Below, in pieces: positions 1 through 6,861 of a stretch of DNA of 6,865 nt. The first letter of the stretch is position 1. Each line of letters opens with the position of its first letter. Source of the DNA: Herminiimonas sp. (lineage in GTDB: Bacteria; Pseudomonadota; Gammaproteobacteria; Burkholderiales; Burkholderiaceae); the NCBI GenBank assembly GCA_014377155.1, contig JACMQD010000366.1, positions 1 through 6,865 on the forward strand, given 5' to 3'. Under the pieces are notes generated by a model, which saw nothing but the letters and a program-made list of their open reading frames with translations, was not told the origin of the DNA and ran no database searches. The position numbers and the translations under genes are program-made.

Positions 1-1
1 C

Positions 2-673
2 ATGCCTTCATCAAAATATCATCAGCCGCGCATCATGGCGAGTGCCTTGCTGCTGATGGCCTGCATCGGCGCCACGGTCGCGCCGCAGGCGACGGCGAAA
101 TCTCCCCGCAAGTCTTCTTCTCCCGCAGTCGAACCGGCATGGACCCGAATTCCGGCGCCACAGCCCGCTGCAAGCGTTGAAGAATGCGAAGACGACGATG
201 CCTTTCCGGTACTGCCAGGCAGGCTCACCCTCGACACTCGTCTGTCTCCGATGGCAACGTTGCCGCGTATCGACGACACCCGCACGCATCCGGTTGTCAA
301 AGCGCAGGACAATCTGCCAAAACCAGCCGCACCGGTGCCGGCAATCCCGACCATCGTCATTGCCGCAGCCGCACCCATGCCGGCACTGGCGCTGTCGCCT
401 GCACTGGCCACACCGAGCTCGTCCTGGGAAATCGCCCTGACCGACAAGACCCTCAACGCCGCACTGGCACGCTGGACCGCCGCCGCGGGATGGCAACTGT
501 TGTGGGAGCTGCCAGTCGATTACGCAGTCGAAGCCAGGACAGTCGTGCCCGGTTCATTCGAAGACGCAGTCGAGATGGTCACCCGAAGCATGGAAACCGC
601 CGAAATTCCGATGAAGGCGATTTTCTATAAGGGCAATCGGGTCCTGCGTATCGTGCCGATAGGGGTGAAATAA
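2..673 (+). CDS. pilL: TcpQ/PilL-like type IVb pilus envelope protein, putative lipoprotein
   Basis: This 223-residue exported protein probably supports or stabilises the pilus secretin at the outer membrane. The N-terminus has basic residues K5 and R10, then a hydrophobic run at residues 11-20 that ends in L-M-A-C with Cys21. That is an acceptable but imperfect lipobox. A signal peptidase I site after A-T-A (residue 32) is the alternative. Residues 105-139 are Pro/Ala-rich and look like an unstructured periplasmic linker. Residues 141-221 (W142, W158, W164, W168, then a closing beta-rich stretch) resemble the TcpQ C-terminal domain found in TcpQ and PilL proteins. R64 PilL is known to be an outer-membrane lipoprotein. 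This protein looks shorter than R64 PilL as I recall it. The ATG lies one base from the window edge, so its ribosome-binding site and any earlier start cannot be seen. Met12 would lose the basic n-region, so Met1 is preferred. The stop shares one base with the pilN start. The symbol rests on the C-terminal domain and gene order; the N-terminal half is not recognisable. Confidence 0.72.
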   Translation: MPSSKYHQPRIMASALLLMACIGATVAPQATAKSPRKSSSPAVEPAWTRIPAPQPAASVEECEDDDAFPVLPGRLTLDTRLSPMATLPRIDDTRTHPVVKAQDNLPKPAAPVPAIPTIVIAAAAPMPALALSPALATPSSSWEIALTDKTLNAALARWTAAAGWQLLWELPVDYAVEARTVVPGSFEDAVEMVTRSMETAEIPMKAIFYKGNRVLRIVPIGVK

Positions 674-675
674 TG
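661..675 (+). promoter_or_regulatory. pilN ribosome-binding site and TAATG stop-start overlap
   Basis: AGGGG at 661-665 lies seven bases before the pilN ATG, inside the last codons of pilL. The pilL TAA and pilN ATG share one adenine (TAATG). This arrangement suits translational re-initiation and supports the chosen pilN start. Confidence 0.6.
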
Positions 676-2319
676 CACGCCCAATTCTTAGCGGCAGCGT
701 CCACCCTGGTGCTGGTGGCAGGATGCAGCGGTTTGCCCGAGCGCCTCAATACCAATATCGACGAGACCGACAGCAAAGCGTCGACGCTGGTGAAAGATGT
801 CGGCCGCAGCGCACCCGGCGTAGTGGTTAAACGCATGGCGACGTCGGAGCATGACAACGGCATCTGGCTTAGCAAGAATATCGTCAAGATCGGGCAACCG
901 GCGTTGCCGCCCGTGTTCTATGAATCGGCGACGTTCGATCGCCAGGTCAATTCATTGACCGAGGTGGCCGAACGGCTGACGCTGCGCTCGGGCATCCCGA
1001 CCAAGATCAGCCCGGACGCGCTGGTTGCAGCGAGCGGCATGAGCCAGGGCGGCAATCCATCACAGACTGTGCCAAGCAGCGTACCGGCACTATCAGGCAG
1101 CCTCGCGTCAGCGGGCATGTCACAAGTCGCCAATAACGCCGGCAGGCCACGCGGCGGCTCACGGATCGTGTATGCGAACGGCGACTTCAAGGGATTGCTC
1201 GATACAGTCGCGGCGCGTTATGGCGTGTACTGGAAATATGTCAGCGGCACGGTGCAGTTCTATCACACCGATTCGCGCACGTTTCAGATCAATGCGATTC
1301 CCGGAGATTCGACATTCTCGGCTACGGTAACCAGTGGTGCCACCTCTTCTGGCGGCGTCGCCGGTGGCGCCGGCGGTGGTGGCGGTGGCGGGGTGTCGTC
1401 AACCAACAGCCAGAACACTGGCGTGAAGTCGCAATTGTCGGTCTACTCAAGTATCGAAAAATCGGTTCTGGCGATCCTGTCGTCGCATGGCAAAGTGGTG
1501 TCGTCGCCAGCCACTGGCACCATCACCGTGGTAGACACGCCCGACACGCTGGACCGGGTCGCCGCATTCATCGAAAACGAGAACAAGTCGCTGCTGCGCC
1601 AGATCACCATCAACGTGACCGTATTGGCGGTGACGATGTCGAAGGGCGACGATTACGGCATCAACTGGAACTTGGTCTACGAAGGCCTGCTGTCCAAATA
1701 CGGCATCCAGAACACAGTCGCCGCGGCCGGCGGCACGGCCTTCTCTGCGGGAATCCTGAGAGACTCGGGCAGCAAGTTCGCCGGCTCGACGCTGCTCATC
1801 AAAGCGTTGTCGGAACAGGGCAAAGTACGACGCGAAACCACTGCCTCGGTGGTCACGCTCAACAACCAACCGGTGCCGGTTCAGGTCGCCAAGCAGTCGA
1901 GCTACCTGGCGTCGTCGCAGACCACGCTGACTTCGCTGGTGGGCGCGACGACCACGCTCACGCCGGGCATCGTGACCTCCGGTTTCAACATGAGCATCTT
2001 GCCGCACGTGCTCAACAACGGTACCGTGATGCTGCAGTTTTCAACGGACATTTCAGCCTTGCGCGGCTTCCGTCTTGTGACCAGTAACGGCAGCTCGATC
2101 GAGTCACCGGAAATGGAAACCCGCAATTTCCTGCAGCGCGTCGCCATGAAGTCCAACGAAACTCTGATCATCAGCGGCTTCGAGCAAACCGATGAAAATC
2201 TCGATCGAAGCGGCGTCGGCGACCCCCGGAATTTTGCCCTTGGCGGCGGCTACAAAGGCAAGTCCAACAAAGAAGTGATCGTCATACTCATCACGCCGAC
2301 CACTATGTCCGGCTCATGA
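673..2319 (+). CDS. pilN: Type IVb pilus secretin PilN, outer-membrane lipoprotein
   Basis: This 548-residue protein forms the multimeric outer-membrane gate through which the pilus leaves the cell. The N-terminus is a clear lipoprotein signal: hydrophobic residues 5-16, lipobox V-A-G-C with Cys18, and Ser19 at +2, which suits outer-membrane sorting. After it come a conserved-looking region at about 80-118, a Ser/Gly/Asn-rich linker at about 119-162, and an STN/N0-like module at about 164-208 (GDFKGLLDTVAARYGVYWKY). A Gly-rich segment (227-240) is followed by an N1-like region (about 252-305). The C-terminal secretin barrel region spans about 306-543 and includes VPVQV (401-405), TTTLTPGIVTSGFNMSILP (426-444) and the ending VILITPTT. 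Length and order match the R64 PilN family, whose founder is an outer-membrane lipoprotein. The ATG at 673 overlaps the pilL TAA, with a purine-rich AGGGG seven bases upstream. Secretin identity is firm; the N-terminal module borders are approximate. Confidence 0.93.
   Translation: MHAQFLAAASTLVLVAGCSGLPERLNTNIDETDSKASTLVKDVGRSAPGVVVKRMATSEHDNGIWLSKNIVKIGQPALPPVFYESATFDRQVNSLTEVAERLTLRSGIPTKISPDALVAASGMSQGGNPSQTVPSSVPALSGSLASAGMSQVANNAGRPRGGSRIVYANGDFKGLLDTVAARYGVYWKYVSGTVQFYHTDSRTFQINAIPGDSTFSATVTSGATSSGGVAGGAGGGGGGGVSSTNSQNTGVKSQLSVYSSIEKSVLAILSSHGKVVSSPATGTITVVDTPDTLDRVAAFIENENKSLLRQITINVTVLAVTMSKGDDYGINWNLVYEGLLSKYGIQNTVAAAGGTAFSAGILRDSGSKFAGSTLLIKALSEQGKVRRETTASVVTLNNQPVPVQVAKQSSYLASSQTTLTSLVGATTTLTPGIVTSGFNMSILPHVLNNGTVMLQFSTDISALRGFRLVTSNGSSIESPEMETRNFLQRVAMKSNETLIISGFEQTDENLDRSGVGDPRNFALGGGYKGKSNKEVIVILITPTTMSGS
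1351..1392 (+). repeat. Gly-codon-rich tract in pilN
   Basis: Fourteen codons encode 11 glycines plus V, A and A (residues 227-240), ending in seven Gly in a row. The codons are a mix of GGC, GGT and GGG, so this is an imperfect triplet tract. In the protein it is probably a flexible hinge between the STN-like module and the N1-like and barrel regions. Confidence 0.75.
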
Positions 2320-2351
2320 GCCAGACCGGTTAAACAGAGACACGCGACGCC
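2320..2351. other. 32-nt pilN-pilO spacer
   Basis: This is the only non-coding gap in the window. It holds a short ACCGGT palindrome and a weak purine stretch (AGAG) before the pilO ATG. There is no terminator-like hairpin with a T-run, no clear promoter boxes and no strong Shine-Dalgarno. Confidence 0.6.
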
Positions 2352-3656
2352 ATGGCCAACCACATTATCCAGATCGGAAAACACCGCTTCGTTTGCGGTC
2401 TGTTCTGGCAATCGCTTTCCCGTCCGCGCGAGCTGGAAAAGGAAGCCGCGGAGCTGGCCAAGAAAATCGATTCGGACTTGCTGGTGCTGCGGCGCGATAA
2501 CACCACCGCCCAGGCCGGCTTCGCGCAAACCAGCGACGGCGCCCGTCGCATGATGTATTCGCTCGGCGCGGCAGTCTCGAAAGCCATGGCGCTCGAAGGG
2601 GCCAATTACGACGGCCAGAAACAGCCGGCGCACAACTGGCTGGGCGCGTTCAAGCTGCCCGATGGAATGTGGGCCTACTTTGCGGTCCGGGATGCCAATT
2701 TCCTGCCAAACGGCGACTTCGCCGGCACCAAGGAAGAAGTGCTGGAGCGGTTGCACGGCGACTATGGGCTGGGTGGCTGGAACGTGGTGATTGGCGATCC
2801 GGAACTGGAAGCGCTGAGCTTTCACAATTTCAACGCACGCACCATCGATAGCCTGCTGCCGCACAAAAAAGACGGCCGGATCGACGTCCACAAATGGTGG
2901 GCACTGAAGCCGGCGGAAAGAAAGTTTTCCGTGTCGCCAATTGCCATCGTCGTCGCAATGACGGTCCTGGTCGCCGCCGGTGGTTTTCTGGGATGGCAAA
3001 AATACCAGAAACAAAAGCAGGAGCAGCAGCAGCAACTGGCTCTGGCCGCAGCGCGCGCGCAAATGGATGGCAAGGCGCCGTCGACGCTACCGCATCCGTG
3101 GCGTGACAAGCCGCTGCCGCTGGCGGTAGCGCAGGCATGCGCGAAGCAACTGAAGTATCTGACAGCGGGCGGCTGGCAACTGACCGATTACCTGTGCACG
3201 GCGTCGAGTGCGACGTACTCCTGGTCGCGGCAGTCCTCGACGATCGAGTTCCTTCGGGCCCAGGTGCCAAAAGCGGTATTCAGCATGGACGGTAGCAGCG
3301 CATCGTATTCCGAGCCCGTTAAGCTCACCGCGGGTCGGGACGAAAAGCTGCTCGACACCAAAGCGCTGATCGAACCTCTGCTATCACGCATGCAGTTGCT
3401 CGATATCGTCCCCAAGATTGTCGACATTACGCCGCCGCCGCCACCGCCACCGCCGCCCTCTAAATCGGTCCTGCCGGGCGGTGAACCGGAAGTCGCTCCG
3501 GTGCCGGACTGGAAAACATTTTCGCTATCTCTGCAACTGCCCGGACTGCCACCGACGGAGATAGCGGCAATTCTTAGCCAACCGGGCATCCGCCTGGATA
3601 AGTTTTCGTACAAGGCCGGCGCATGGTCAATCGAAGGAGTCATGTATGTCAAGTAG
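2352..3656 (+). CDS. pilO: Type IVb pilus accessory protein PilO (PilO2 family), bitopic inner-membrane protein
   Basis: This 434-residue protein probably belongs to the inner-membrane assembly platform that links the cytoplasmic ATPase to periplasmic parts. It opens without a signal peptide. Residues 1-192 form a mixed, probably cytoplasmic domain. A single transmembrane helix spans about 193-214, after basic residues K187, R190 and K191. A Gln/Lys-rich stretch (about 219-229) starts the periplasmic part. Cys263 and Cys282 could form a disulfide there. A run of nine prolines (361-369) separates the final domain (about 386-434). The layout (soluble N-terminus, one central helix, periplasmic C-terminus) and the place between pilN and pilP fit the R64 PilO pilin-accessory family. 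This is not the PilO of type IVa pili, which is shorter. A 32-nt gap separates it from pilN, and the upstream Shine-Dalgarno is weak (AGAG about 12 nt before the ATG). The next in-frame ATGs lie far inside the N-terminal domain. Confidence 0.85.
   Translation: MANHIIQIGKHRFVCGLFWQSLSRPRELEKEAAELAKKIDSDLLVLRRDNTTAQAGFAQTSDGARRMMYSLGAAVSKAMALEGANYDGQKQPAHNWLGAFKLPDGMWAYFAVRDANFLPNGDFAGTKEEVLERLHGDYGLGGWNVVIGDPELEALSFHNFNARTIDSLLPHKKDGRIDVHKWWALKPAERKFSVSPIAIVVAMTVLVAAGGFLGWQKYQKQKQEQQQQLALAAARAQMDGKAPSTLPHPWRDKPLPLAVAQACAKQLKYLTAGGWQLTDYLCTASSATYSWSRQSSTIEFLRAQVPKAVFSMDGSSASYSEPVKLTAGRDEKLLDTKALIEPLLSRMQLLDIVPKIVDITPPPPPPPPPSKSVLPGGEPEVAPVPDWKTFSLSLQLPGLPPTEIAAILSQPGIRLDKFSYKAGAWSIEGVMYVK
3012..3035 (+). 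repeat. Gln-rich CAG tract in pilO
   Basis: Eight codons (residues 221-228) encode Q-K-Q-E-Q-Q-Q-Q, mostly as CAG, just after the transmembrane helix. This is a short low-complexity juxtamembrane segment that may continue as a helix or coiled coil into the periplasm. Confidence 0.6.
3432..3458 (+). repeat. Nine-proline codon tract in pilO
   Basis: Nine consecutive CCN codons (mostly CCG, with CCA and CCC) encode Pro361-369. The tract is probably a stiff spacer between the periplasmic segment and the last PilO domain. The near-pure CCG run is a possible slippage site and a likely ribosome stall point that would need EF-P. Confidence 0.85.
3634..3648 (+). promoter_or_regulatory. pilP Shine-Dalgarno and start codon
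   Basis: AAGGAG at 3634-3639 is a near-perfect Shine-Dalgarno, six bases before the ATG at 3646, and it lies inside the end of pilO. It decides between the nearby ATGs. The one at 3642 is an in-frame Met codon of pilO, and the one at 3658 is too far away. Confidence 0.75.
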
Positions 3657-4185
3657 CATGAAATATCTTATCTTGCTGTCGACGCTTGCCATGGCACCCG
3701 CTCACGCGGTCGACTCTGCCTCCGACGACCTGACCAGGATCGAAGCCGAGACATTGGTGCTCAAGGCACGCGAAAAGCAGCTCGACGTGCAGGCTAAGAT
3801 CATTGCGAAGCAATCTGAAATCGCTTCCAGGCAAAGCGAAAACGAGCGCTTTGCCAAATCGGCGGTCGTGGGCAATCCCGTCATTACAGCGATCGAGGGG
3901 ATGGGAAAATCGATGTTCGCGACCTTGCAGTTGGAAAACGGCAGCCTCGTCGACGTCAAGTCCGGCGACATGCTTTCCAACGGACTGAGGGTGGTGTCGA
4001 TCCGGCCCAACGAAGTCATCATCGAAGATGCCGGAAAGAAGCGCATTCGCCTGGCGTCGGCAGGTACATCGCAGCCGAGCTTCGACCCCAGTTTTCCGAG
4101 CGCGGGATTACGCCTTCCGCCATTGGCGCCGCCCGGCACCGTGGCAATTATTTCGCCGCCTGCTCCAAGGATGCCTGTTCGATGA
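3646..4185 (+). CDS. pilP: Type IVb pilus biogenesis protein PilP, exported periplasmic protein
   Basis: This 179-residue secreted protein probably bridges the inner-membrane platform and the secretin. The signal peptide is clear: K6, hydrophobic residues 7-17, and an A-H-A signal peptidase I site with likely cleavage after Ala21. There is no lipobox. Residues about 27-71 are rich in Glu, Lys, Gln and Ala and look like a coiled coil. Residues about 78-137 form a small beta-rich domain with a pattern like the PilP/GspC homology-region fold: a turn near ENGSLVDVKSGDML, then VVSIRPNEVIIEDAGKKRIRL. Residues 147-179 are a Pro-rich tail. The start at 3646 is chosen because AAGGAG sits six bases upstream; Met5 would leave 18. 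The gene overlaps the end of pilO by 11 nt and shares four bases with pilQ. Overall sequence, size and position match the R64 PilP family. The partner interactions are inferred from related systems. Confidence 0.85.
   Translation: MSSSMKYLILLSTLAMAPAHAVDSASDDLTRIEAETLVLKAREKQLDVQAKIIAKQSEIASRQSENERFAKSAVVGNPVITAIEGMGKSMFATLQLENGSLVDVKSGDMLSNGLRVVSIRPNEVIIEDAGKKRIRLASAGTSQPSFDPSFPSAGLRLPPLAPPGTVAIISPPAPRMPVR
4167..4184 (+). promoter_or_regulatory. pilQ ribosome-binding site and ATGA overlap
   Basis: AAGG at 4167-4170 is a modest Shine-Dalgarno 11 nt before the pilQ ATG. The ATGA stop-start overlap with pilP suggests that coupling, more than a strong site, sets pilQ translation. Confidence 0.45.
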
Positions 4186-5795
4186 ACGCGCTCAACACCT
4201 TGGACCCGGAGGACACGGGGCAGCCCACGCCGTCCTCACCGCTCGAAGCGATTCAGTTCGAAGCAGTGACGGTCGTCAGCCGCACCGGACCTTTCGAGGG
4301 TAGCGAAGAAGAAAAAAGCTTGCTGTGCCTGCTTTCCGATGGTCGACTGCTGATCGCGCAAGGGCAGGAAATGAACCCACACGTCCTGTCTTACCGTGCG
4401 CGCATCGAACGCATGAAGCGGCCGTATCAAGTGATATTTACATCGATTGAAATCATCGGCCGCGCCTATCAGGCGGGTGTGGTCGAGAACGCCGGGCGCC
4501 ATCGTGAGCATTCGATGATGCAAATCACGGCGAAGGAACTGCTGCATAAGGCTTGTCGCGCCCGCGCTTCCGACGTCCATATTCGCGTCAAGAAAAGCGC
4601 CACCGAAATCTATTTCCGCGTCCATAACGATCTGATTCGCACCGGTGGGCACACGCGCGATTATGGCGAACGACTGCTTGCGACGATCTATGGCGCCATG
4701 ACGTCAGTGTCCGACAGCTCTTATAAGCCGACCGAGCGCCAGGATGCCAGTATCGCCGACCGCGACAAGTTGCCGCCGACGTTGTACGGCGTGCGCATTG
4801 CCACCGCGCCGACCAACGAAGGCATGGTGATGGTCTTGCGGTTGCTCTATAACGACGCCGGTGACAACATCGATCTGCGTCCGCTCGGGTTTTCGGAAAA
4901 ACATGCGGCGGTTTTGCAAGTGCTGAAAGAGCAGCCGATCGGCATGAACATCATCAGCGGCCCGACCGGCTCCGGCAAATCGACCAGCCTGCAGCGCATC
5001 CTGTGCGGCGAAATTCTCGAAGCCGAGGGTAAGCTGCATGTGCTGACGGTCGAAGATCCGGTCGAGTATCCAATCGAAGGCGCGGTCCAGACGGCCGTCA
5101 CCAACGCGACCAACGAAGAAGAACGGTCGCGCCTGTTTTCGGCGGCGATTTCGAATGCGATGCGGCTCGATCCCGACACCATCATGATCGGCGAAATGCG
5201 TGACCGCGCATCGGCACAAAGCGCGCTGCGCGCATCGATGACCGGCCATCAGGTATGGACCACGGTGCATGCCAACAGCGCCATGGCGATCGTCGACCGG
5301 CTGGTCGATCTCGGCTTGCCGATGAGCCTGGTAGCGGACCATTCGGTCGTCACCGGACTGATCAGCCAGCGCCTGGTGAAGGTACTGTGCGCGCATTGCA
5401 AAAAGCCGCTGCATCAACATCTTGACGCGCTATCGCCGGCAGCGTTACTGCGTGTCGAACATGCACTACAAGGCAATATTGGCAATGTCTGCATCGTCGG
5501 CCTGGGCTGCGTCCATTGTCGACTGCAAGGTACTACCGGGCGCTCGGTGGTGGCCGAGGTGATCCAGCCCGACGCCCAGTTTTTCGACTTCATTCGCGCC
5601 GGTGAAAAAACCCGCGCTCTGCAATACTGGATTCAGGAACTGGGCGGACAGACCATGCTGGAGCATGCGCTTACCAAGGTTGCCGAAGGCATCGTCGACC
5701 CGCGCATGGCCGAAAAAGTCGTGGGCCATTTGTCGACCGCCGTCGGGCAGGCCGGCAAGCGGCTGAGCGTCGTGGAGACTAACCGTGCGCTTTAA
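4182..5795 (+). CDS. pilQ: Type IVb pilus assembly ATPase PilQ (GspE/PulE family)
   Basis: This 537-residue cytoplasmic hexameric ATPase powers pilin polymerisation. It has no signal peptide or membrane helix. An N-terminal region (1-110) leads into the N2 domain, which has ASDVHI (129-134) and conserved arginines R205 and R220. The ATPase core has Walker A GPTGSGKS (260-267), Asp box VEDPVEY (290-296), Walker B LDPDTIMIGEMRD with Glu338 (329-341), and His box TGHQVWTTVHANSA with His356 and His363 (354-367). A zinc-type tetracysteine follows: C403-A-H-C406 and C443-V-H-C446, separated by 36 residues. GRSVVAEV (453-460) is the usual strand after it. All catalytic motifs look intact. The tetracysteine favours an assembly (GspE/PilB-type) ATPase over a PilT-type retraction motor. 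The ATG overlaps the pilP stop as ATGA, with AAGG 11 nt upstream. It is unrelated to the type IVa secretin that is also called PilQ. Confidence 0.96.
   Translation: MNALNTLDPEDTGQPTPSSPLEAIQFEAVTVVSRTGPFEGSEEEKSLLCLLSDGRLLIAQGQEMNPHVLSYRARIERMKRPYQVIFTSIEIIGRAYQAGVVENAGRHREHSMMQITAKELLHKACRARASDVHIRVKKSATEIYFRVHNDLIRTGGHTRDYGERLLATIYGAMTSVSDSSYKPTERQDASIADRDKLPPTLYGVRIATAPTNEGMVMVLRLLYNDAGDNIDLRPLGFSEKHAAVLQVLKEQPIGMNIISGPTGSGKSTSLQRILCGEILEAEGKLHVLTVEDPVEYPIEGAVQTAVTNATNEEERSRLFSAAISNAMRLDPDTIMIGEMRDRASAQSALRASMTGHQVWTTVHANSAMAIVDRLVDLGLPMSLVADHSVVTGLISQRLVKVLCAHCKKPLHQHLDALSPAALLRVEHALQGNIGNVCIVGLGCVHCRLQGTTGRSVVAEVIQPDAQFFDFIRAGEKTRALQYWIQELGGQTMLEHALTKVAEGIVDPRMAEKVVGHLSTAVGQAGKRLSVVETNRAL
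5773..5787 (+). promoter_or_regulatory. pilR Shine-Dalgarno and GTG start
   Basis: TGGAG at 5773-5777 lies seven bases before GTG at 5785. No in-frame ATG occurs in the first codons of this frame before the conserved domain, so the GTG is the best start despite being non-ATG and inside pilQ. Confidence 0.7.
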
Positions 5796-6861
5796 TGTCA
5801 ACCGCCAGTGGGCCAGGTTCCAGTTTTCCGAAACCGCGCGCCTGCGCCTGTATCGCAAGATCGCCAAGATGCTCAGCAATGGCCTGCCACTGCTGAAAAT
5901 TCTTGAAGAGCTGCGCGAGCGCGCATCGCTCAACGGGCGCAAGCCGAACGAGCCATTGGCGCTGGTGCTCGACGATTGCCGGCGCGCCGTGCAAAACGGC
6001 GGCATCTTCGCCGAGGGTCTGGCCTGGTGGATACCGAAAACAGAACAGATGATCATCATGGCAGGCGAACAGTCGGGCCGGCTGGAAGTCACGCTGATCG
6101 CCGTTATCGAGGTGGTACAGGCGGGCAAAAAGATCAAGGGGGTGATCATCGGCGGGGTCGCGTACCCGATTGCGATCTTTACGCTGATCTTCGTCTACAT
6201 CTATGTATTCGGCACGCGTGTGGTACCGGAATTCACCCGACTGGTCGATCCGGCAGGGTGGCACGGCGCGGCAAAGTCGCTCTACATCATGTCGCAACTG
6301 GTGCAGGACTGGATGATTTATATGGTGACCGCACTGGTGGCCGTCGTGATTGGCATCCTGATGTCGATGCCGCTGTGGCGCGGTAATGTGCGGACGTTTT
6401 TTGACCGCTTTGCGCCCTACTCCATTTATCGCCTGATCGTCGGCAGCGGTTTTCTGATGGCATTCTCGGCGCTGCAGTTCGCCGGCATCACGGTCGAGAA
6501 ATCCTTGATGCGCTTGTCCGACCTGGCCGACCCGTGGTTGCGCGAGCGGCTCGACGGTGCGCTGTTCGGCGTCAAGTCGGGACTCAACTGCGGCGAGGCG
6601 CTGCGCAATGCCGGCTATGGTTTTCCATCGAAAGACGTGGTCGATGATCTGTGCGTCTATGCCGAGTACAAAGGCTTCGCCGAGGCGCTGAAAATCCTGG
6701 CGGATGAATGGATGGAGGACGGCGTCGAAGCGGTGGCAATACAGATGAAAGTGTTCAATGGTTTTGCAATTATCAGTCTGGCAGTAGTAATCGGGTGGCT
6801 GATTGCCGGCTTCTTCGGCATTCAGCAGGAAATAGCAGCCATGACGCGGGCGACGCGTTAA
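5785..6861 (+). CDS. pilR: Type IVb pilus inner-membrane platform protein PilR (GspF family)
   Basis: This 358-residue polytopic inner-membrane protein is the platform on which the ATPase acts to move pilin into the fibre. The first cytoplasmic GspF-type domain (about 17-117) includes LYRKIAKMLSNGLPLLKIL and the conserved GEQSGRLEVTL region (94-104). Transmembrane helices lie at about 118-141 and 177-195. The second GspF domain (about 212-322) includes the counterpart FSALQFAGITVEKSL (227-241) and GLNCGEALRNAG (266-277). A third helix (about 323-345) is close to the C-terminus. Two copies of the domain and three helices are standard for the family. The start is GTG at 5785, supported by GGAG seven bases upstream. 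It overlaps pilQ by 11 nt, so translation is probably coupled. The TAA stop lies 4 nt before the window end. It is not the PilR response regulator of type IVa pili. Confidence 0.93.
   Translation: MRFNVNRQWARFQFSETARLRLYRKIAKMLSNGLPLLKILEELRERASLNGRKPNEPLALVLDDCRRAVQNGGIFAEGLAWWIPKTEQMIIMAGEQSGRLEVTLIAVIEVVQAGKKIKGVIIGGVAYPIAIFTLIFVYIYVFGTRVVPEFTRLVDPAGWHGAAKSLYIMSQLVQDWMIYMVTALVAVVIGILMSMPLWRGNVRTFFDRFAPYSIYRLIVGSGFLMAFSALQFAGITVEKSLMRLSDLADPWLRERLDGALFGVKSGLNCGEALRNAGYGFPSKDVVDDLCVYAEYKGFAEALKILADEWMEDGVEAVAIQMKVFNGFAIISLAVVIGWLIAGFFGIQQEIAAMTRATR

Larger units (their letters stand above)
2..6861 (+). other. Type IVb pilus operon segment pilLNOPQR
   Basis: Six same-strand genes sit with overlaps of 1, 11, 4 and 11 nt and one gap of 32 nt, and with no visible terminator or promoter between them. 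The order follows the R64 thin-pilus cluster from pilL to pilR without pilM. A single polycistronic transcript is inferred. The operon is cut at both ends: the promoter lies to the left, and pilin, peptidase and adhesin genes are expected to the right. Confidence 0.85.

Noticed and set aside
1033..1131. Apparent short repeat (SGMSQ / AGMSQ) in the PilN linker
   Set aside because: The match is only about five residues with differing codons, in a low-complexity stretch, and is too weak to call a repeat.
1447..2007. 186-codon minus-strand frame within the secretin region
   Set aside because: It has an Arg-rich shadow composition and no start-site support, and it is opposite a firmly identified secretin domain.
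2320..2351. Possible terminator or promoter in the pilN-pilO gap
   Set aside because: The gap has only a 6-bp palindrome (ACCGGT), with no stable hairpin, T-run or spaced promoter boxes.
2250..3062. 270-codon open frame on the minus strand
   Set aside because: It lies wholly opposite pilN and pilO, has a low-complexity Leu/Arg-rich product and shows no recognisable domain. It is a shadow of a GC-rich gene.
3188..3652. Minus-strand frame with a poly-Gly run
   Set aside because: The Gly run is only the reverse complement of the PilO proline codons, and the frame has no other support.
4704..5420. 238-codon open frame on the minus strand opposite the ATPase gene
   Set aside because: The product is Arg/His/Gln-rich, as expected from the antisense of a conserved GspE core. 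The plus-strand motifs fully explain this region.
5466..6297. Two overlapping minus-strand frames opposite pilQ/pilR
   Set aside because: Both are antisense to well-supported genes, overlap each other and have no recognisable domains.
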